In this document: in pieces, positions 20,374 to 32,939 of the stretch | How positions within the stretch are numbered: the stretch's first letter is position 1 | Layout of the letters: each line of letters starts with the position of its first letter | Assembly (NCBI GenBank): GCA_950295325.1 | Contig: OX485804.1 | Location: forward strand, 56,718,429 to 56,782,428 | Source: Polytrichum commune | Lineage: Eukaryota; Streptophyta; Polytrichopsida; Polytrichales; Polytrichaceae | Direction of reading: 5' to 3' | DNA: 64,000 bases | Program-made: the position numbers and the translations under genes | The notes under the pieces: model-generated | Database searches by the model: none | What the model saw: the letters and a program-made list of their open reading frames with translations, nothing else | What the model was told of the DNA's origin: nothing

Positions 20374-22196
20374 CTCCCAAGAAACCCCATGACCCCAATA
20401 CCACGAATTCATGTAGCACACACATCCACCTATAGACCAGCCAAACACCCCTCAACTACAAACCTCACATGCATCATTAGAAACCTTCAATCCTTCACAC
20501 ATAAAGAGCATACCTAACTCCCAATTAACAGAGCCAAACAAATCCAATATGCGGAAAAATGGGTAAACAAATGATCAAATAGACCAAAAACTCTTAGACT
20601 ATTACAAGAAATCCACACACACCACAGACGCCCAAATAACACAAATTCTCAAATTTTTGTTGTGCACATTACATGGAAAACCATAGGAAAAAAAAAACCC
20701 CATTATGGCCCCAAATATACACAAACCCCCGGAGGATGCATCTTTCATTAAAAACCAAGAACCACATGCATTTTTCAACATACTCTAAAAGCTCGTTATA
20801 TGCAAGGTTTTGTTCTGGTAAAATCAAGCAATGCATGTACAATTGAGTGATAGAATTACAAGTTACAATAAGTACATGCATTTAAAAATTATATTTTTAT
20901 ATAGCCATTAAAATCAGTATAAAAATATACTTTTGAATAATAATGAACCCCTATCGTATGTATAATGTAGAATCCAGCATTCATTAATATCATCATTAAA
21001 CACTTTTTCATCCCCCGAATGTGACTCATAAGCATCTAAGTTTATAATATATGTCATAGAAGCTAATGCAATTATTGTTTCTAAATCTACCATCAAATGA
21101 TCAATAAGATCGGAAGTCCACTTATTGTCGGCTTTTTTTTGTACCAACATAAATCAATCTCCATTTTCTATAAACGTTACATCAAGTCAATTAGATCCCT
21201 AAACTCCACGGGATGATTGCCAAATTTTCTACATATCCTATACATCCTCTCAACAAACCAAACCTTAATTGGATCTAATTTTTTTTGGTCTATCATGTTT
21301 TGAGAATTCTAGCTTCAAATGAGGGTTTAATAAATACTCATCCCATAAAGTCCAGTGACCCTACCATACAAGTACAAATGTTGCCTATTTTCAAGAGGTC
21401 CTCCATACATGTACATAACTATGAGTTGCAATTTGTGTAGCATATGTATATGTAGTACAAAAAAGTTAAAATTGATAACCCTTTTGTGCACTCACGTAAA
21501 CTCATGCTTGTTATGCAAGGTGCACCCTTGGGCAGAAACCCCAACTGCACATGATGCCATGGAAACAACAAAAACACATGGCCACATCTCTTGTCCCTTT
21601 TGTGAGAACCAAGTCTTAAAAGGACTTCATATAGCACGACATAATGCAGGTGTCCATCGAATAACCAACCTCCTCAAATCATGCATACACACAAGACATT
21701 ACACACTCACCAACGTAGGTACAAAACATAATGTACCCCATGACAATACCATCCCACCATGGATACTATGATGCACATGTAGCACCTTCAATGCACATGC
21801 CTAACCTACTTACGCCCAAACATCATCTACATCCAAGGAGCCACCGTGAATCAAACTGGACCCTTAATTCCCACATTTGACCTCTCCATACAAATAATAG
21901 AATTTACCTACACATGTGACAAATACATCAACCAAGCCAAATATAACCCATTAATCGAACAAATATGTGCATAAGGTTGGAAAGTTAACCCCCTTAAAGT
22001 AATAATCGCAAGAGTAAGAGACGCCATACAAACAAGTAGCATCAAAGAATTTAACAAAGTACACATACCTATGCCATCAATCAAAAAAACCGTGCAAAAC
22101 ATACACCAAATAACAATTAAATATCCCACATACCTTGTCCTAAATAAATGGAAACTTGATAATAAACAAACATTGAGACTACCACCCTAGGACTAA

Positions 22197-24480
22197 CCCC
22201 CCCCCCCCACCCTCTCTTTTAAACCTTTGTATCCATACCTAGGGCCCACCTATTGCAAGATAGGTATTAAACCCCTCCTTGTGCCAAGGGATCTCTTGAA
22301 TAAGAGCTGGCCAACATGAAATTCACATTGATAAACAATCCAACTTTCTTTCTTTGAGACCCGGTGGGTCATGGTATTGAAAATACTCTTGAAATGTCCA
22401 AGGGTGTAGAGACGATACCATAAAATTTTGCGATGGTATATGTGCAAATATCAAGTGGGTATCAATTTTGGTGTTGATGAATCCGATGTCAACTAGATCA
22501 AGTCTTTTATACTCATACGCATAATCTCATTGATACTCAAGTTGAACATAGATACATATATAAAATTGCTCTTGTAAAAAGTTCCATCCTCATTTATCTT
22601 AGGAAGATGTACTCTATGTTGTAGTACCTTTCCACATGGGTGCACAAAAGGGGTATTTATTGAACCTATTTCGTACATCGGATACATAGGAGGGATATTG
22701 TTGAAGCTAAGTTTGTATGTATAGTTTGGGTTGTAATGTCGTGTTTCTAATCTATAAAATACAATAGGCTCTTCATTTGGGTAGGGTATACAAAATTAGG
22801 ATAAAGCCATGAGTAGGTGCATATAATTTAACCTAGTATATATATTCATATCTATGTGCAATCTCTAAATTTGTATATACATTATAATTATTCTTGCAAT
22901 ATTTTGTATATAGGGATTAAAGGTGGCACACACACATTATTTTGTACTCCAATGAAGAATGCACCCTTTGAACCCTATTTATACACACGTTTGAGAGGCT
23001 ATGTGGTTGAAACACTGGCCTAGACATGTAATATTCACAAATGACACTCCAATGGCAAGACTAGCTTGCAGCTAAAATGTCTTTACAACAAGAGATGTAG
23101 TTCATATCTAAAGGGGTATACCCAATCAATATGGTGGAGAAAAGACGGGCCCTCATCATGCATGTCAACAAGTTACAATGTTGAAGTTCATTTTCTTTTT
23201 CTTCACTTATCTAAAGCTCGTTTTTGTCGTCTCAAATCATAGGATCCTCCAATGACAATACATGTATACAATTTCATTATGTCCAAAATTCGTGTATGAA
23301 TCTACATTTACTTGATACCTAGTTCCACCCTAATTATAGAGGCTCAATCAATCTCAATTTAGTACATAGAGAATATTTATTTTGCAACAAATTGTATGTA
23401 AAGCAAATTATGTTGGTTCACATATATGGTGGGTAAATAAAGAAGATGGGAGTGCTTGAGTGAGGAAAGTTCTTAGCAACCGAACCCCCTAAGTTACCAT
23501 GAGGTTTGGAATGGACCTCAATGCTATTTCAAACTCATGTACTAGCACCATATCATTGTATTTGTTTGAAAGTTATTATTCTTGTGCGTGCCTTGTGGAG
23601 TTCTACATATCCTTGACCTAGTGATATTTTTGCTCAAAATATCAATATTGTCCCCATTCAAAACTAGCCCATTTGCCAAACACACATTTGCAATCAAAGC
23701 ACACGTAGAGCTAGGTGAGTACACCCTTTATCAACAATATATGTCATGTGTGTGCGTCGTCTTCAAATTAATATCCCTATACACAACTTTTTGGGTGGAT
23801 AAAAAAAGAAATATATGCACAAAGATATGGATAAGTAATAGAAATAATCTCTCTCTATCCATCTATATATATATACCCTAAGATATGTATATGAGAAGGA
23901 ACAATATATTCCCAAAATAGGCCTTCATTATTATAGGCGGAAACATTTTAGTAATTCATCATAGTTTTCTATGATCTCCTATATATGTAGGTCTTTGTGC
24001 TAAACTTACGTACGGGATCCAACATCCCATGGGACATAATATATCCACATTGTCATGATATAGAACACCCTATCCCTATGTATACTATGTAGCTCATAGT
24101 CATAATTCATCTCTCTTTTTGTGCACCCATGTACTACCAAAAAAAAATGATTAATTAGTAAATGAATAAAAACTCATTAGTGCACCCTCTACGATAGAAC
24201 CCATACATAGACACAAAACAAATCATGCATAGAGTTATACTTGTATTACCTAGATCTTATCTAGATCAAATACATATCACGGAAATCTCATCAATATAAT
24301 TGCATACGACTTGATTTTCAACTCCTCTTCGTAATAGCTTGTGCTAAAAGTGGATCCAATATCATAGACCAAGTAAAATCAAAAAAACAAAATCTCAATG
24401 CTCGTAATGGTGGCACTTGGTAACTTATAAACATTACCCAAAAACTTTGGGGGCGGAATCCGATCACCCCCCAAGTTCCA
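22197..24480. other. AT-rich intergenic stretch, no gene seen
   Basis: This begins with a 12-base C run (22197-22208) that may mark the end of the retroelement. The frames at 22250-22447, 22493-22687 and 23582-23881 are short and unrecognised. It contains TATATA microsatellites near 23866. Nothing else is supported. Confidence 0.5.
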
Positions 24481-24526
24481 ATTACAAACAACAACTTGTG
24501 GCGAGCCTAGCTAGGGTTCCTCGAAC

Positions 24527-24694
24527 ATGGCCGCGAGCTACGAGAAGAAGCGTCTTGAGCTTTGTCCTTGGGTGATGGACAAAAGGATCGAGATCCAACA
24601 AGTCGAGGTTCCTTGCGGCTCCAAGTTTCACGTATGTATATATGTCCGTGGCACCATGTGGGTACGAGGGCAAGGGCAAGGGCAGATTCCTTGA
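24527..24694 (+). CDS. Possible short gene or first exon, unrecognised
   Basis: An ATG in good context (AACATGGCC) opens a 55-codon frame in a locally GC-richer island. It starts MAASYEKKRLELCPWVMDKR and runs through about 35 residues of ordinary composition before CAC|GTATGT, a plausible splice donor. Beyond the donor the frame becomes repetitive and stops. No downstream exon or family was recognised, and the minus strand is also open here (24482-24829). It may equally be non-coding. Confidence 0.2.
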   Translation: MAASYEKKRLELCPWVMDKRIEIQQVEVPCGSKFHVCIYVRGTMWVRGQGQGQIP

Positions 24695-24699
24695 GCAAA

Positions 24700-27200
24700 T
24701 CGAGCCTGAGACAAAAACAAGGAAGGGATCAATGCAAGCAGGCCCGAGTGGGCGATATCGGTTGTAGTGAGACACAAGGTTTGGACTGCTTAAAATAGGG
24801 TGAAGATACTTGGAGAACAGCATCTCCATTCCTCATAAGGATAATAAGGAGGAGGAGGAGGAGGAGAATAATAATGGTATTAATAATAATTGAGCCAGCC
24901 AGAGGAGTGGAGGCTAGGGCGGATGCATGGAATGGTGTGTGAAACAAGGCTGCGATATAAGTAAGGTAGGAGGCTTAGCTAAGCTAGCGACCCTTTTTCC
25001 CCCCCTGCCCGGAGGTCGAGGAGGCCCAGGAGGTGGTGTGGTGCCACAAGCAAAGGCTTAACTTGCGTACTTCTTAATGACTTCTTTTTGGGTTTCTTTT
25101 TGGGTTTCCTTTTGGGTTTCGTGGTGACTCACTGCACTCTACAAGGACTTGTTCACCTTGGGCCGCAAGGCAGCTCGCAAGGAAGGAAGGAAGCAAAAGC
25201 CACACAAGGCAAAGTAAAGTAGAGTAAAGTAAAGCGGTTGCTGTTGCGGGTGCTGGTGCATCGAGCCACTTGACAAGTGGCAAAAAGCACAAGGGGAAAG
25301 TGTGAAGCCCACACGCCTTGCACCGAGGCCATTGGCGGCATTTTTGTGGTGGCCACCTGGGACACCGCCACACGATCGCATGGAAACCACCTGCCTTGTT
25401 GGAGCCTTATCTTGTGACCACCGCTCCTTGCCCAGCCCAAGATTTTGCATGCTGGCGTCCACTCCAACCCTCAATAAAAACTGGGTGCAGGCCACACCTG
25501 CCTTACCTCCAATTGCCTCCATCCTTCAAGCCTCCATCCTTTTATGCATACCTTACCGAAGCATCTCTCAGATGTGCATCCTCTGTACATTGTGGGCCCG
25601 GGAATCGGGCGGGCCTTAGCGCCCCTTTTATCTTGGCTTTTCCCACATTTTGGGTGTACTCAATCTAATAAGTGTCGTTCATTAGCTGACAAGTAACATT
25701 GGCATCTCGACGGATCCGGCACATGGTTATTGGAGAGAGTCTTCTTTATCCCCGCAGTGCACGGTTTGTGACCACGCCCCCCCCCCCCCCCCGAAGTAAT
25801 GTGTAGACATAGAGTGTTTATTATGGGTGTGGAACCTAGTGGCATGGTCGCCGTGCGGAGTATGCGGACATGGTTATAATGCCATGCTCTGACAGAGTCT
25901 GGCCCACATGTCTCCTTATATGAAGGGAGCAGGTGAAGGCATCACCTAAGTAATGTTGTGATGTTCTATGGCCTGTGTAATAGTTCAAACAAGTCGCCAA
26001 GAAGTGTTGAAGTCACAATGTCCTCACATGGCATTGCTAAGGCCTCATGCTCCCTCCTCCTAGGCATGAGAATAATATGGCCAAGGGTTGGATATAAACA
26101 TGTTATAAATTTTTAATAAGCAATGGTCAAAGTCGTAGTGTCACGGCAAGGTCCCCATGTCATCTTTTATTTATTTATTTGAAAGGTTGAGGAGTGCTAT
26201 GTGTTTCTTTTTCTTTTTACATGCATGTATGCTCTGATTGGAAGAACATGCTTGAAATTGTTTGGTTTTAGGTAGGGTCACTTTTGATATTCAAAGTACT
26301 AACAACTAATAACCTTAGAAATCTATGTACAACGTCTTGAGGCCCATGTTGGATCTTTTAAACCTTGAGGATTAAGTGGTGTGCTTTTGTTGCATAAAAC
26401 TACAATTTTGAACTCCTAGAGTATATTGCTTCAATCACGTATATGGGATTCATTTTATTTTTTAATGATGGGGTATGATAATGATATTATGAAGGTATAA
26501 CTTTATATGGATGGAATAAACTCCTCATGTAAGAAACCTTAGGGCAGCCTTAAGATACACTTACCACTCTCTGTATCCTTATCATAACACTATTCAATGT
26601 GAGGAATATCCAAGAATACTACATGGAATACAGCCAGGCCCACATAACGTTGTCATGGATCTGAATAATGTTATGATTCATACTAACCTTAATTTTATTT
26701 CTACCCATCCCACATGTAGATTACCCAGAGGCCTAAAAATATATTAATATAGTTGATTTGGAGTGGACATGCCTAAAAGCTACTTTCAAAGTGGCAAAAA
26801 CCCCCATCACCTTGTATTGCTTCCTTTGCACTCAGAGAGCTGTCAATCTTCAAGATCCAAGGGTCGTGATTGATTTTGAGGGAGAGGATTATGTCCTAAA
26901 TCCTGACTTATATATCCTAATCTTGCAATGATTACCAAATAAAGTCCTAATTAGATCATTGTGTACGCTAAATTGCAAGTAAATAGTACACCAACTAGCT
27001 AGCTAGATACATACATATGTCCACTTCATGTGGAAGCAAGCGTAAATGAATAGTCTCTTGATCCAAGGGTCATCACACTAATCATATAACATTACTCAAC
27101 AATGTGGGCCCTCGGAATAGAGTTATAGTTAGATGTTCAAAGCTCAATTAAAATTTGACTATGCCTACATAATGTTTTGAACATTCGATTGTTATGGTTG
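24700..27200. other. Intergenic stretch with a GC-richer island and a poly-C tract
   Basis: A GAG/AATA microsatellite (about 24847-24890), repeated TTTTTGGGTTTC units (25080-25120) and a 16-base C run (25777-25792) are visible. Overlapping open frames on both strands at 25074-25670 show no family and are probably chance in GC-richer DNA. No gene is supported. Confidence 0.4.
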
Positions 27201-27283
27201 GGGCGAACCAACCCGTACACTGGTTCCTTGGAGGCAAAAGTTTAGGCATCCAAAAAGGAACGAATGTATGGGTTGGTTCACCC
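27201..27283. repeat. 83-bp near-perfect hairpin flanked by a 10-bp direct repeat
   Basis: GGGCGAACCAACCCGTACAC pairs with GTATGGGTTGGTTCACCC, and inner GGTTCCTT pairs with AAGGAACG. CGATTGTTAT occurs on both sides (27186-27195 and 27289-27298), five bases from each arm. This could be a miniature foldback transposon or a small hairpin RNA gene; size fits either. Confidence 0.7.
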
Positions 27284-29930
27284 AAATCCGATTGTTATAC
27301 TATGAAGACTCACTAAACAAGCACTAAATGTTGGGTAATGTTATGCACATTCAAGTGATTTGACTGTAAGGTTGAAAATTATGTGGTCCGTTCTACTAGT
27401 CAAAATCATGGTAGAAATAACGTGCTGGGCAACAGTACTTTTGTGTAGTCTTTTGTGTAGTCTTCCGAAGTGTTTGGAGTCTCTCACCACCTTCTCAAGA
27501 TCAATGTGACATGTCATGTGTTTATTGTGAAGGAAATTTAGTAATGGAAAGAGCAAAGTCGTGTCAAATAAGAATATACCTACATCAAATCTCCATGTCC
27601 TTGCAGGCCATCAACGCTTACTAGCATTTTGAAGATAAAGAATATTGACTTCATTATATAATGGAGAAGCGTGCATGTCAAATACTAAAGTCTACCAAAG
27701 CTTTCCAACATCACTAGAACAGTTGAAAGCACCGGACAAGCAATGGCCAGCCTCCTTGTTGAGTAGTAACGCCCCTCACCCAATACTATTTGATGTTGGG
27801 GGTACCTTCGAAAGCTGACCTGGGGTTCATGGTGTCTATGTAAACTCATCCATCATGGATGAAGGGGGTTTTACTAAAAGACAAGTCCCCTATGTCAAGC
27901 GCCGATTTATTCTGATTGAATTCTGCATAATTCTGTATTTTATGTTACTTAATGTCATATACATTATTTGCGAAGGGTCTAAACTAGTTGCTTGAGAACT
28001 TAGAGTTGTCATGTCTGCTATCTGTTAATATAAGTGTATGATTGTTTATAGTATGACATTTAGAATAACACGTTGGTGTAGTTGAAATGGCAATTCTACA
28101 TTTTAGTATGCAAGAGGAAGATATTATTGAGAAAAGAAAAAAGAAGAGGACAAACAACGTTGATGTTGCCATTGGCACGGATTATGGTGTTGCTTCATTT
28201 TTGAATTGGTCTAAGTCTATATGTAATCCGGCACTATAAGAATTAGAGTGTTCCGAAGACTACTCCCTCCTTTTCAAATTGAATGCCTTGAACAAGCATG
28301 GACAAACCGGCCGGAACCAATCCATGTGTTTATAATTTAGTATGCAACATATTGATGTTATTGAGCATGCTATCGCCATGTGTTTACCTTATGGTAAACT
28401 TGTTGATCATTGTGCCCCAATTATGTAGCCTAGATAGTACCCTCATAATATTATTGAGCATATTAATGCTAAGATGTTTGTAAGTACACTAGTGGCAAGT
28501 GTCATGTGATTACACTAAGTTGCCGATCATTAGTGTAACCTACACATAGGCCTCATTAGAAAAGTAGTGACACTATTAGACCAGTAATACAAAATACTAT
28601 AAACACCATACACTAACTTCAAGGTCTCTGATGCCATTTTCGTAGACGATAGGCAATTGTCTAAAAATGATAATTTCTATGTTACAGAGTAGTTCACTAT
28701 GTTTTCACTTTCCCAATGAATGAGTTGACGTAGAAACCATGATCCCTTGCCTTCAAAAGGATAAGCGTGCAAATGATTTCATGTTATCAATGCATACCAC
28801 TCATTCTTGGGACCCATTTAAGTTCCAATTTTATTTTATTTTTGTAAATTTGACATTGAAATTGGCTTCAAAGATCTCAAATTTGTCTAGTGCGACCAAT
28901 CGAGATGACTCAATACACAAACCTAATTTTATAGAAACACGTGTTTTTTTTTTTTTTTTTTTTTCCTCCATACGTTGCATGGATGTGAGATACAAAACCC
29001 CTTGGCCCTTGCGACCCTCTCCATCATCGAGGTGCGGGGTCTGGGGTTGGGGTCTCGTGACTTGTCTAGTTCATTAATGTGCTATGACACGAGTGAGTTA
29101 TTTTAAATCCTATATAACATTACATCGTGTAGCTGTGATGCAAGGAACTCGAGATCGTGGGGAAGCCCAGAACTAGAAAGACAAACATACAAACAAATCG
29201 AGCAAACTGAAGAAATGCCAACCCTGTATGAATCCTGTCTCTAACATGGCCGGCACGAGCATGAACGTTCACCAATACACAATCAAGGCCGCATAAAACA
29301 CGCGCTGACTCGTCTCTCTCTCCCCGTGTATTAAAATAGAAACATATAGAGCACGAAAACAAGTATAAAAAAATGAACCTTGATGAGTCATATTAAAACA
29401 GTCGCGCTTGTGCTCGGAACAACTATAAACTAATGTGGATTCCACCCTATTTCGTGCAGTAAACAAGAGGAAGGAGTTGCTGCAGCCCAATACAGATGTG
29501 GAGGCCGGCCGGTCCCACACCTCGACTTACAAAAAGGCTTGTCACAAAAGGGTGCAAGGACTGCACAATGTTGTCTGCATTTGGATGAGGCCCAAAGGTG
29601 GAAAGTAGGAAGAAGTGCTCATAAACGATGATGATGATGACCTCTCTCTGTCTGTCTGTGTGTTGCCATAGCAAGACCAGGCAACAGCAGCAGCAGTGCC
29701 CATGTGCCCCAGTGCCCTGTCTTTACCTGTGGATCCTTGGGCTTCCAAGGAAGAAACTCGGTGCAGGCTCCCATGAAATCCCAAATGTTCTCGCCCACAA
29801 TTTGTCCTCCTCAGTTTGCGACGATCACACCAGGTCAGTTTCCAGTTTCCAAGGCTCATCATCGGTGAAGACTGAAAGTCCCGAAAGGCGCAGGGGCCCG
29901 GTTCACACATGAGTCTAAACCCTAAATCCT
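27284..29930. other. Intergenic stretch, no gene seen
   Basis: This contains a poly-T run near 28946-28964 and a segment at 27830-27870 (CATCATGGATGAAGGGG) that recurs near 42715 and 53450. Minus-strand frames at 29120-29934 lie in a GC-richer patch but show no recognisable domain and contain low-complexity Ser runs. Confidence 0.4.
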
Positions 29931-30633
29931 TCACACGGTTGGTTCACACATGAGCTCGGGGGGGGGGGGGGGGCAGTGTGTTAAAAAGTTAAGGATATAG
30001 GTGCGAACAACCACTATTTTATAGGGGGGTATTACTTTCAATTCTCTTCTTTTTTCACATGCTATCATTATGTAAATTTCTACTTTGGGTTAATAGAAAA
30101 ATGGCTTGCATTACTTATGATTCCAATTTACCTATTATTCCATACCCTATAGTACTTTAAAGATGTCTAGTGCCATTTTTGATACCCTATATTACTCTTA
30201 AGTCCATTTATAATTTTTTGCCCCCATGTTTTTAAAATACCCTATCATTTGTTCGCACGTATATTGCTACTCCAACCAATGACTACCCCCCCCCCCCCCG
30301 AGTACATGAGTCCCAAGTCGCTTGAGGTCCATCCGTGCAATCTCAGCTGTAGAGAGAGCATGGAAGTTGGGACTTACCACTTCACACGGGTACCAAGTCT
30401 TGAGTTCCAAGTATGACGTGGTTGCCTACATGGCAACACGTTTCGGAGGTGAGGCGTAGGACTTGTGTTGAGAGTTGGGTCTAGACCAACAAGCGAGACC
30501 AACTTTCAATGCAAGTCCCGTGAATATTTTTGCGTACAATAATCGAGATTCGGTTTTCATTAATAATAACTATCCGTATTTCAATGGTTTCTTGAGGCTA
30601 GAAAGTTGGGGCTTGGGGTGAACGGGTCCTAAT
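29931..30633. mobile_element. GGTTCACA-type MITE carrying a nested insertion
   Basis: With the nested 29955-30302 element removed, this segment aligns with the MITE at 37273-37654. Shared landmarks are GGTTCACAC, GAGGTCSATCCGTGCRATCT, GGAAGTTGGGACTTACCAC and CTACATGGCAACAC. The right end GGTGAACGGGTCCTAA resembles the reverse complement of the left end GGTTGGTTCACAC. The left boundary is degraded. Confidence 0.65.
29955..30302. mobile_element. 348-bp element with poly-G/poly-C terminal inverted repeats
   Basis: It starts CTCGGG with a 16-base G run and ends with a 14-base C run plus GAG. GTGCGAACAA occurs just inside the left end and TTGTTCGCAC inside the right end. Flanks are CACATGAG at 29947-29954 and TACATGAG at 30303-30310, a 7/8 match to an 8-bp target duplication. 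It interrupts the surrounding MITE precisely. The superfamily is uncertain; hAT-like by duplication length. Confidence 0.75.
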
Positions 30634-31883
30634 CATAAGCTATCCGGGTGTTAAGCCGTTATTTTTCTTAATCGGGGCACCTATGTTTGATTGGCGTGTG
30701 GTTCAGTGAGGATCGAATAACAAACATCGTAAAAACACGTGTGTTACGAGAGATTGAACCACTTGTTCAAATATTGTTGACTACTTTATTCTTAATAATG
30801 AAAACTGAACATGATTGGGGTGACCTATGTATTCAATTGATGAATCAACAAACATGAACTTCCAATAATCACAACTACATCAAGGGAGGTCCAATCATCA
30901 TGTTATTTGGTATGTGGGGTGTAATTCGGTTTGTTTTTTATGTTCTCCAACTTCTACCAATGAGATGTACACAATGATAATTGTGTTGCATTAGCAAATC
31001 TACAATAGAGCATTAGCTACAACCTGATTGATCATTGGGACTCCCTTGATTTAGTTATGATTATTGAAATTGCATGCATCTTGATTCTTTAAATGAATAA
31101 CTAGGTCCCCCACATGTGTTCACCATTGAATTTAAAGTACAAAAAATTAGAAAAAATTGAGCATATAGTCCAATCTTGTTTTACTACCAGCATATGTGTC
31201 CTAGGCAATCATCTTGCATTGATGAAAGAAAAATGCAAATCTATCATTATGGTAGATTTATGTATTCTCTAGTGATGTAAGACAAGTTTTCATTATGCAT
31301 AACAATCGCCCATGATCCACATGTGTTGTTGAGTGTATGTTTCTAGATCTAACCTAACCACACACCACTCAAATATGGGTGTCCAAGTAAGATATATATC
31401 CAAGAAGGCCCACATAGTTCGTTAGGATAAATCTTCGTATAAATATCCTTAGTCCAAGTTTTGCAAATGAAGCGCCTATGGACCACTAGAAGCATATGAT
31501 ACCTAAGCAAATTGTCTTGCGTTGGGGGATTTCCTTGCAAATCTACGGTAGTGGTACATGATTGGCTACGAAATGGGTTCTTCACTAGTCAAGTTTACAC
31601 TACACTCCAGACTTCTCCAGTGGAGAACTTCAAGCATGGATGAAAAAATGACACATTTGCCAACATGGCAACACTTTTTGCTATGGGAATTTTCCGGAGG
31701 TCAAGTTTCTTGGGCAACCTCAAACCCTTGGACAAGAAACGTGGTCTCGAAAGAACATCAACTTGAGGCTTTTAGAAAGAAAAAGAAAAAGAAAAAAAGA
31801 AGAAATTAAAAAAGAAGCCCATCTTGTCCGCCATACCAACCGTTGCCTCGAATAACATTGTCTTGGACTAAATTCTTGACCAA
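30634..31883. other. AT-rich intergenic stretch, no gene seen
   Basis: Frames at 31349-31585 (minus) and 31558-31809 (plus, ending in a Lys run) are unrecognised. No structured repeat was resolved in this stretch. Confidence 0.4.
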
Positions 31884-32114
31884 CTACACTATACATGGTA
31901 TTTAGTGTGACTTACTGTTCAAAGTTACATGTTCCTATATCTTTTTACTATGAATGTATTTTTTAAACCAAGTAAAGATGTTAATGTTCTATAGTGTCCA
32001 AACAACCAATTCGACCATGGTTGGTAAAAAAGAATCAGATGCACAATAGACAACTATAGCATTGCATAATCCCAAAGTATAAGTCACACTAAATATCATA
32101 TTTAGTGTAGTGAA
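31884..32114. repeat. ~231-bp inverted-repeat element (TTTAGTGT family)
   Basis: Left ACTACACTATACATGGTATT and right (reversed) ACTACACTAAATATGATATT are followed on both sides by TAGTGTGACTTA. Similar TTTAGTGTAGT/ACACTAAAT motifs recur near 36000, 36245 and 46460. No clear target duplication was found. Confidence 0.65.
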
Positions 32115-32337
32115 CTTCTTCATTGTAGTCTAATAGCCCACCCACACCTACTCGTGCGAGCCACCAGTGAACAGGTTCTACCAGCACCGGTTACATCCAA
32201 TGGCTCTCACTAGCCAAATTGGAGCTAAAACTCGACCATGCTGGTAGGCGCTGTTCGTTAGTCGCCCGCACCAGTAAGTGTGGGCATGCTATAAACTCAC
32301 CCTATGTCTCATATACTCGTAACAATCGTACATAACC

Positions 32338-32502
32338 TCAGTGAGTAATGCGCGTTCGTTCGTTCGTTCGTTTGTTCATGTGGGCCCTGAGAATATAACC
32401 CTGGGACACCCCAACCTAGTGCAAGGAGACTAGGTTAGCACATCCGGTGGCTATATTCTCAAGGCCCACATGAACGAGCGAGCGAGCGAACGCACTCACA
32501 GC
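32338..32502. repeat. ~165-bp foldback with TTCG/GCGA runs
   Basis: The left arm (GTGAGTAATGCG, TTCGTTCG run, TTCATGTGGGCCCTGAGAAT) is the reverse complement, with mismatches, of the right arm (ATTCTCAAGGCCCACATGAA, CGAGCGAGCGAACGC, ACTCAC). The loop holds a second hairpin, CCTAGT with ACTAGG. Arms are about 60 nt. It is a foldback transposon or structured locus. Confidence 0.75.
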
Positions 32503-32939
32503 TTGCAAATGTGTATGCATGCATGGTAACCATCTTATCTTGCAATATTTTTCTAGGAAAGCCCCCCCAAAAAACATGTGTAGGAGGAGATGTATGTGAT
32601 CAATGACCATGGATGGTTCCTGACTCCCATATCGGTATCTTCTCGCGTAAGTTAAACGTGCCGAGGAGCTCCTTCTCCTTGTTGAGTCTGGTAAGCTGGT
32701 GGAAGAGAAGGCCGGGCATCATAACACGGGCCACTTGAGGCATGGAGAGAGAGAGATTCAAGCCCATCATCTGTGATGGGGCCCATGCGCATGCGCTATA
32801 TTGAAGCGGTCAGCTGCAAGGACTGCTTCTCTGTTACAGTCTAGTAGAATAATAATACGTGATGTTTGCGTGACCAAGCTCCCGGGATGGTGACGATGAT
32901 GATGAGGGGAGGGGAGGGGTGGCCCTGTGCATTTACTTA

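Larger units (their letters stand above)
18250..22196 (+). mobile_element. Decayed LINE-like retroelement (3' part) with RNase H and CPFC/RHN tail
   Basis: Three collinear pieces on the plus strand look like the C-terminal half of a non-LTR retrotransposon polyprotein. An A/C-rich coding-like stretch with several stops covers 18250-19970. An RNase H remnant is at 19975-20373. A tail with CPFC and ARHNAGVHRI, a motif style seen after the RNase H of such elements, is at 21530-21700. The element is interrupted by a 500-bp TIR element at 18643-19142. A second foreign block probably lies between about 20870 and 21480, where a minus-strand frame is open. The 5' half with the main reverse transcriptase motifs was not recognised. 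The plus strand is strikingly poor in G. It is certainly non-functional. Confidence 0.6.

Noticed and set aside
20914..21150. Possible organelle-derived gene fragment on the minus strand
   Set aside because: No plastid or mitochondrial protein could be matched with confidence, so it is kept only as an unassigned block.
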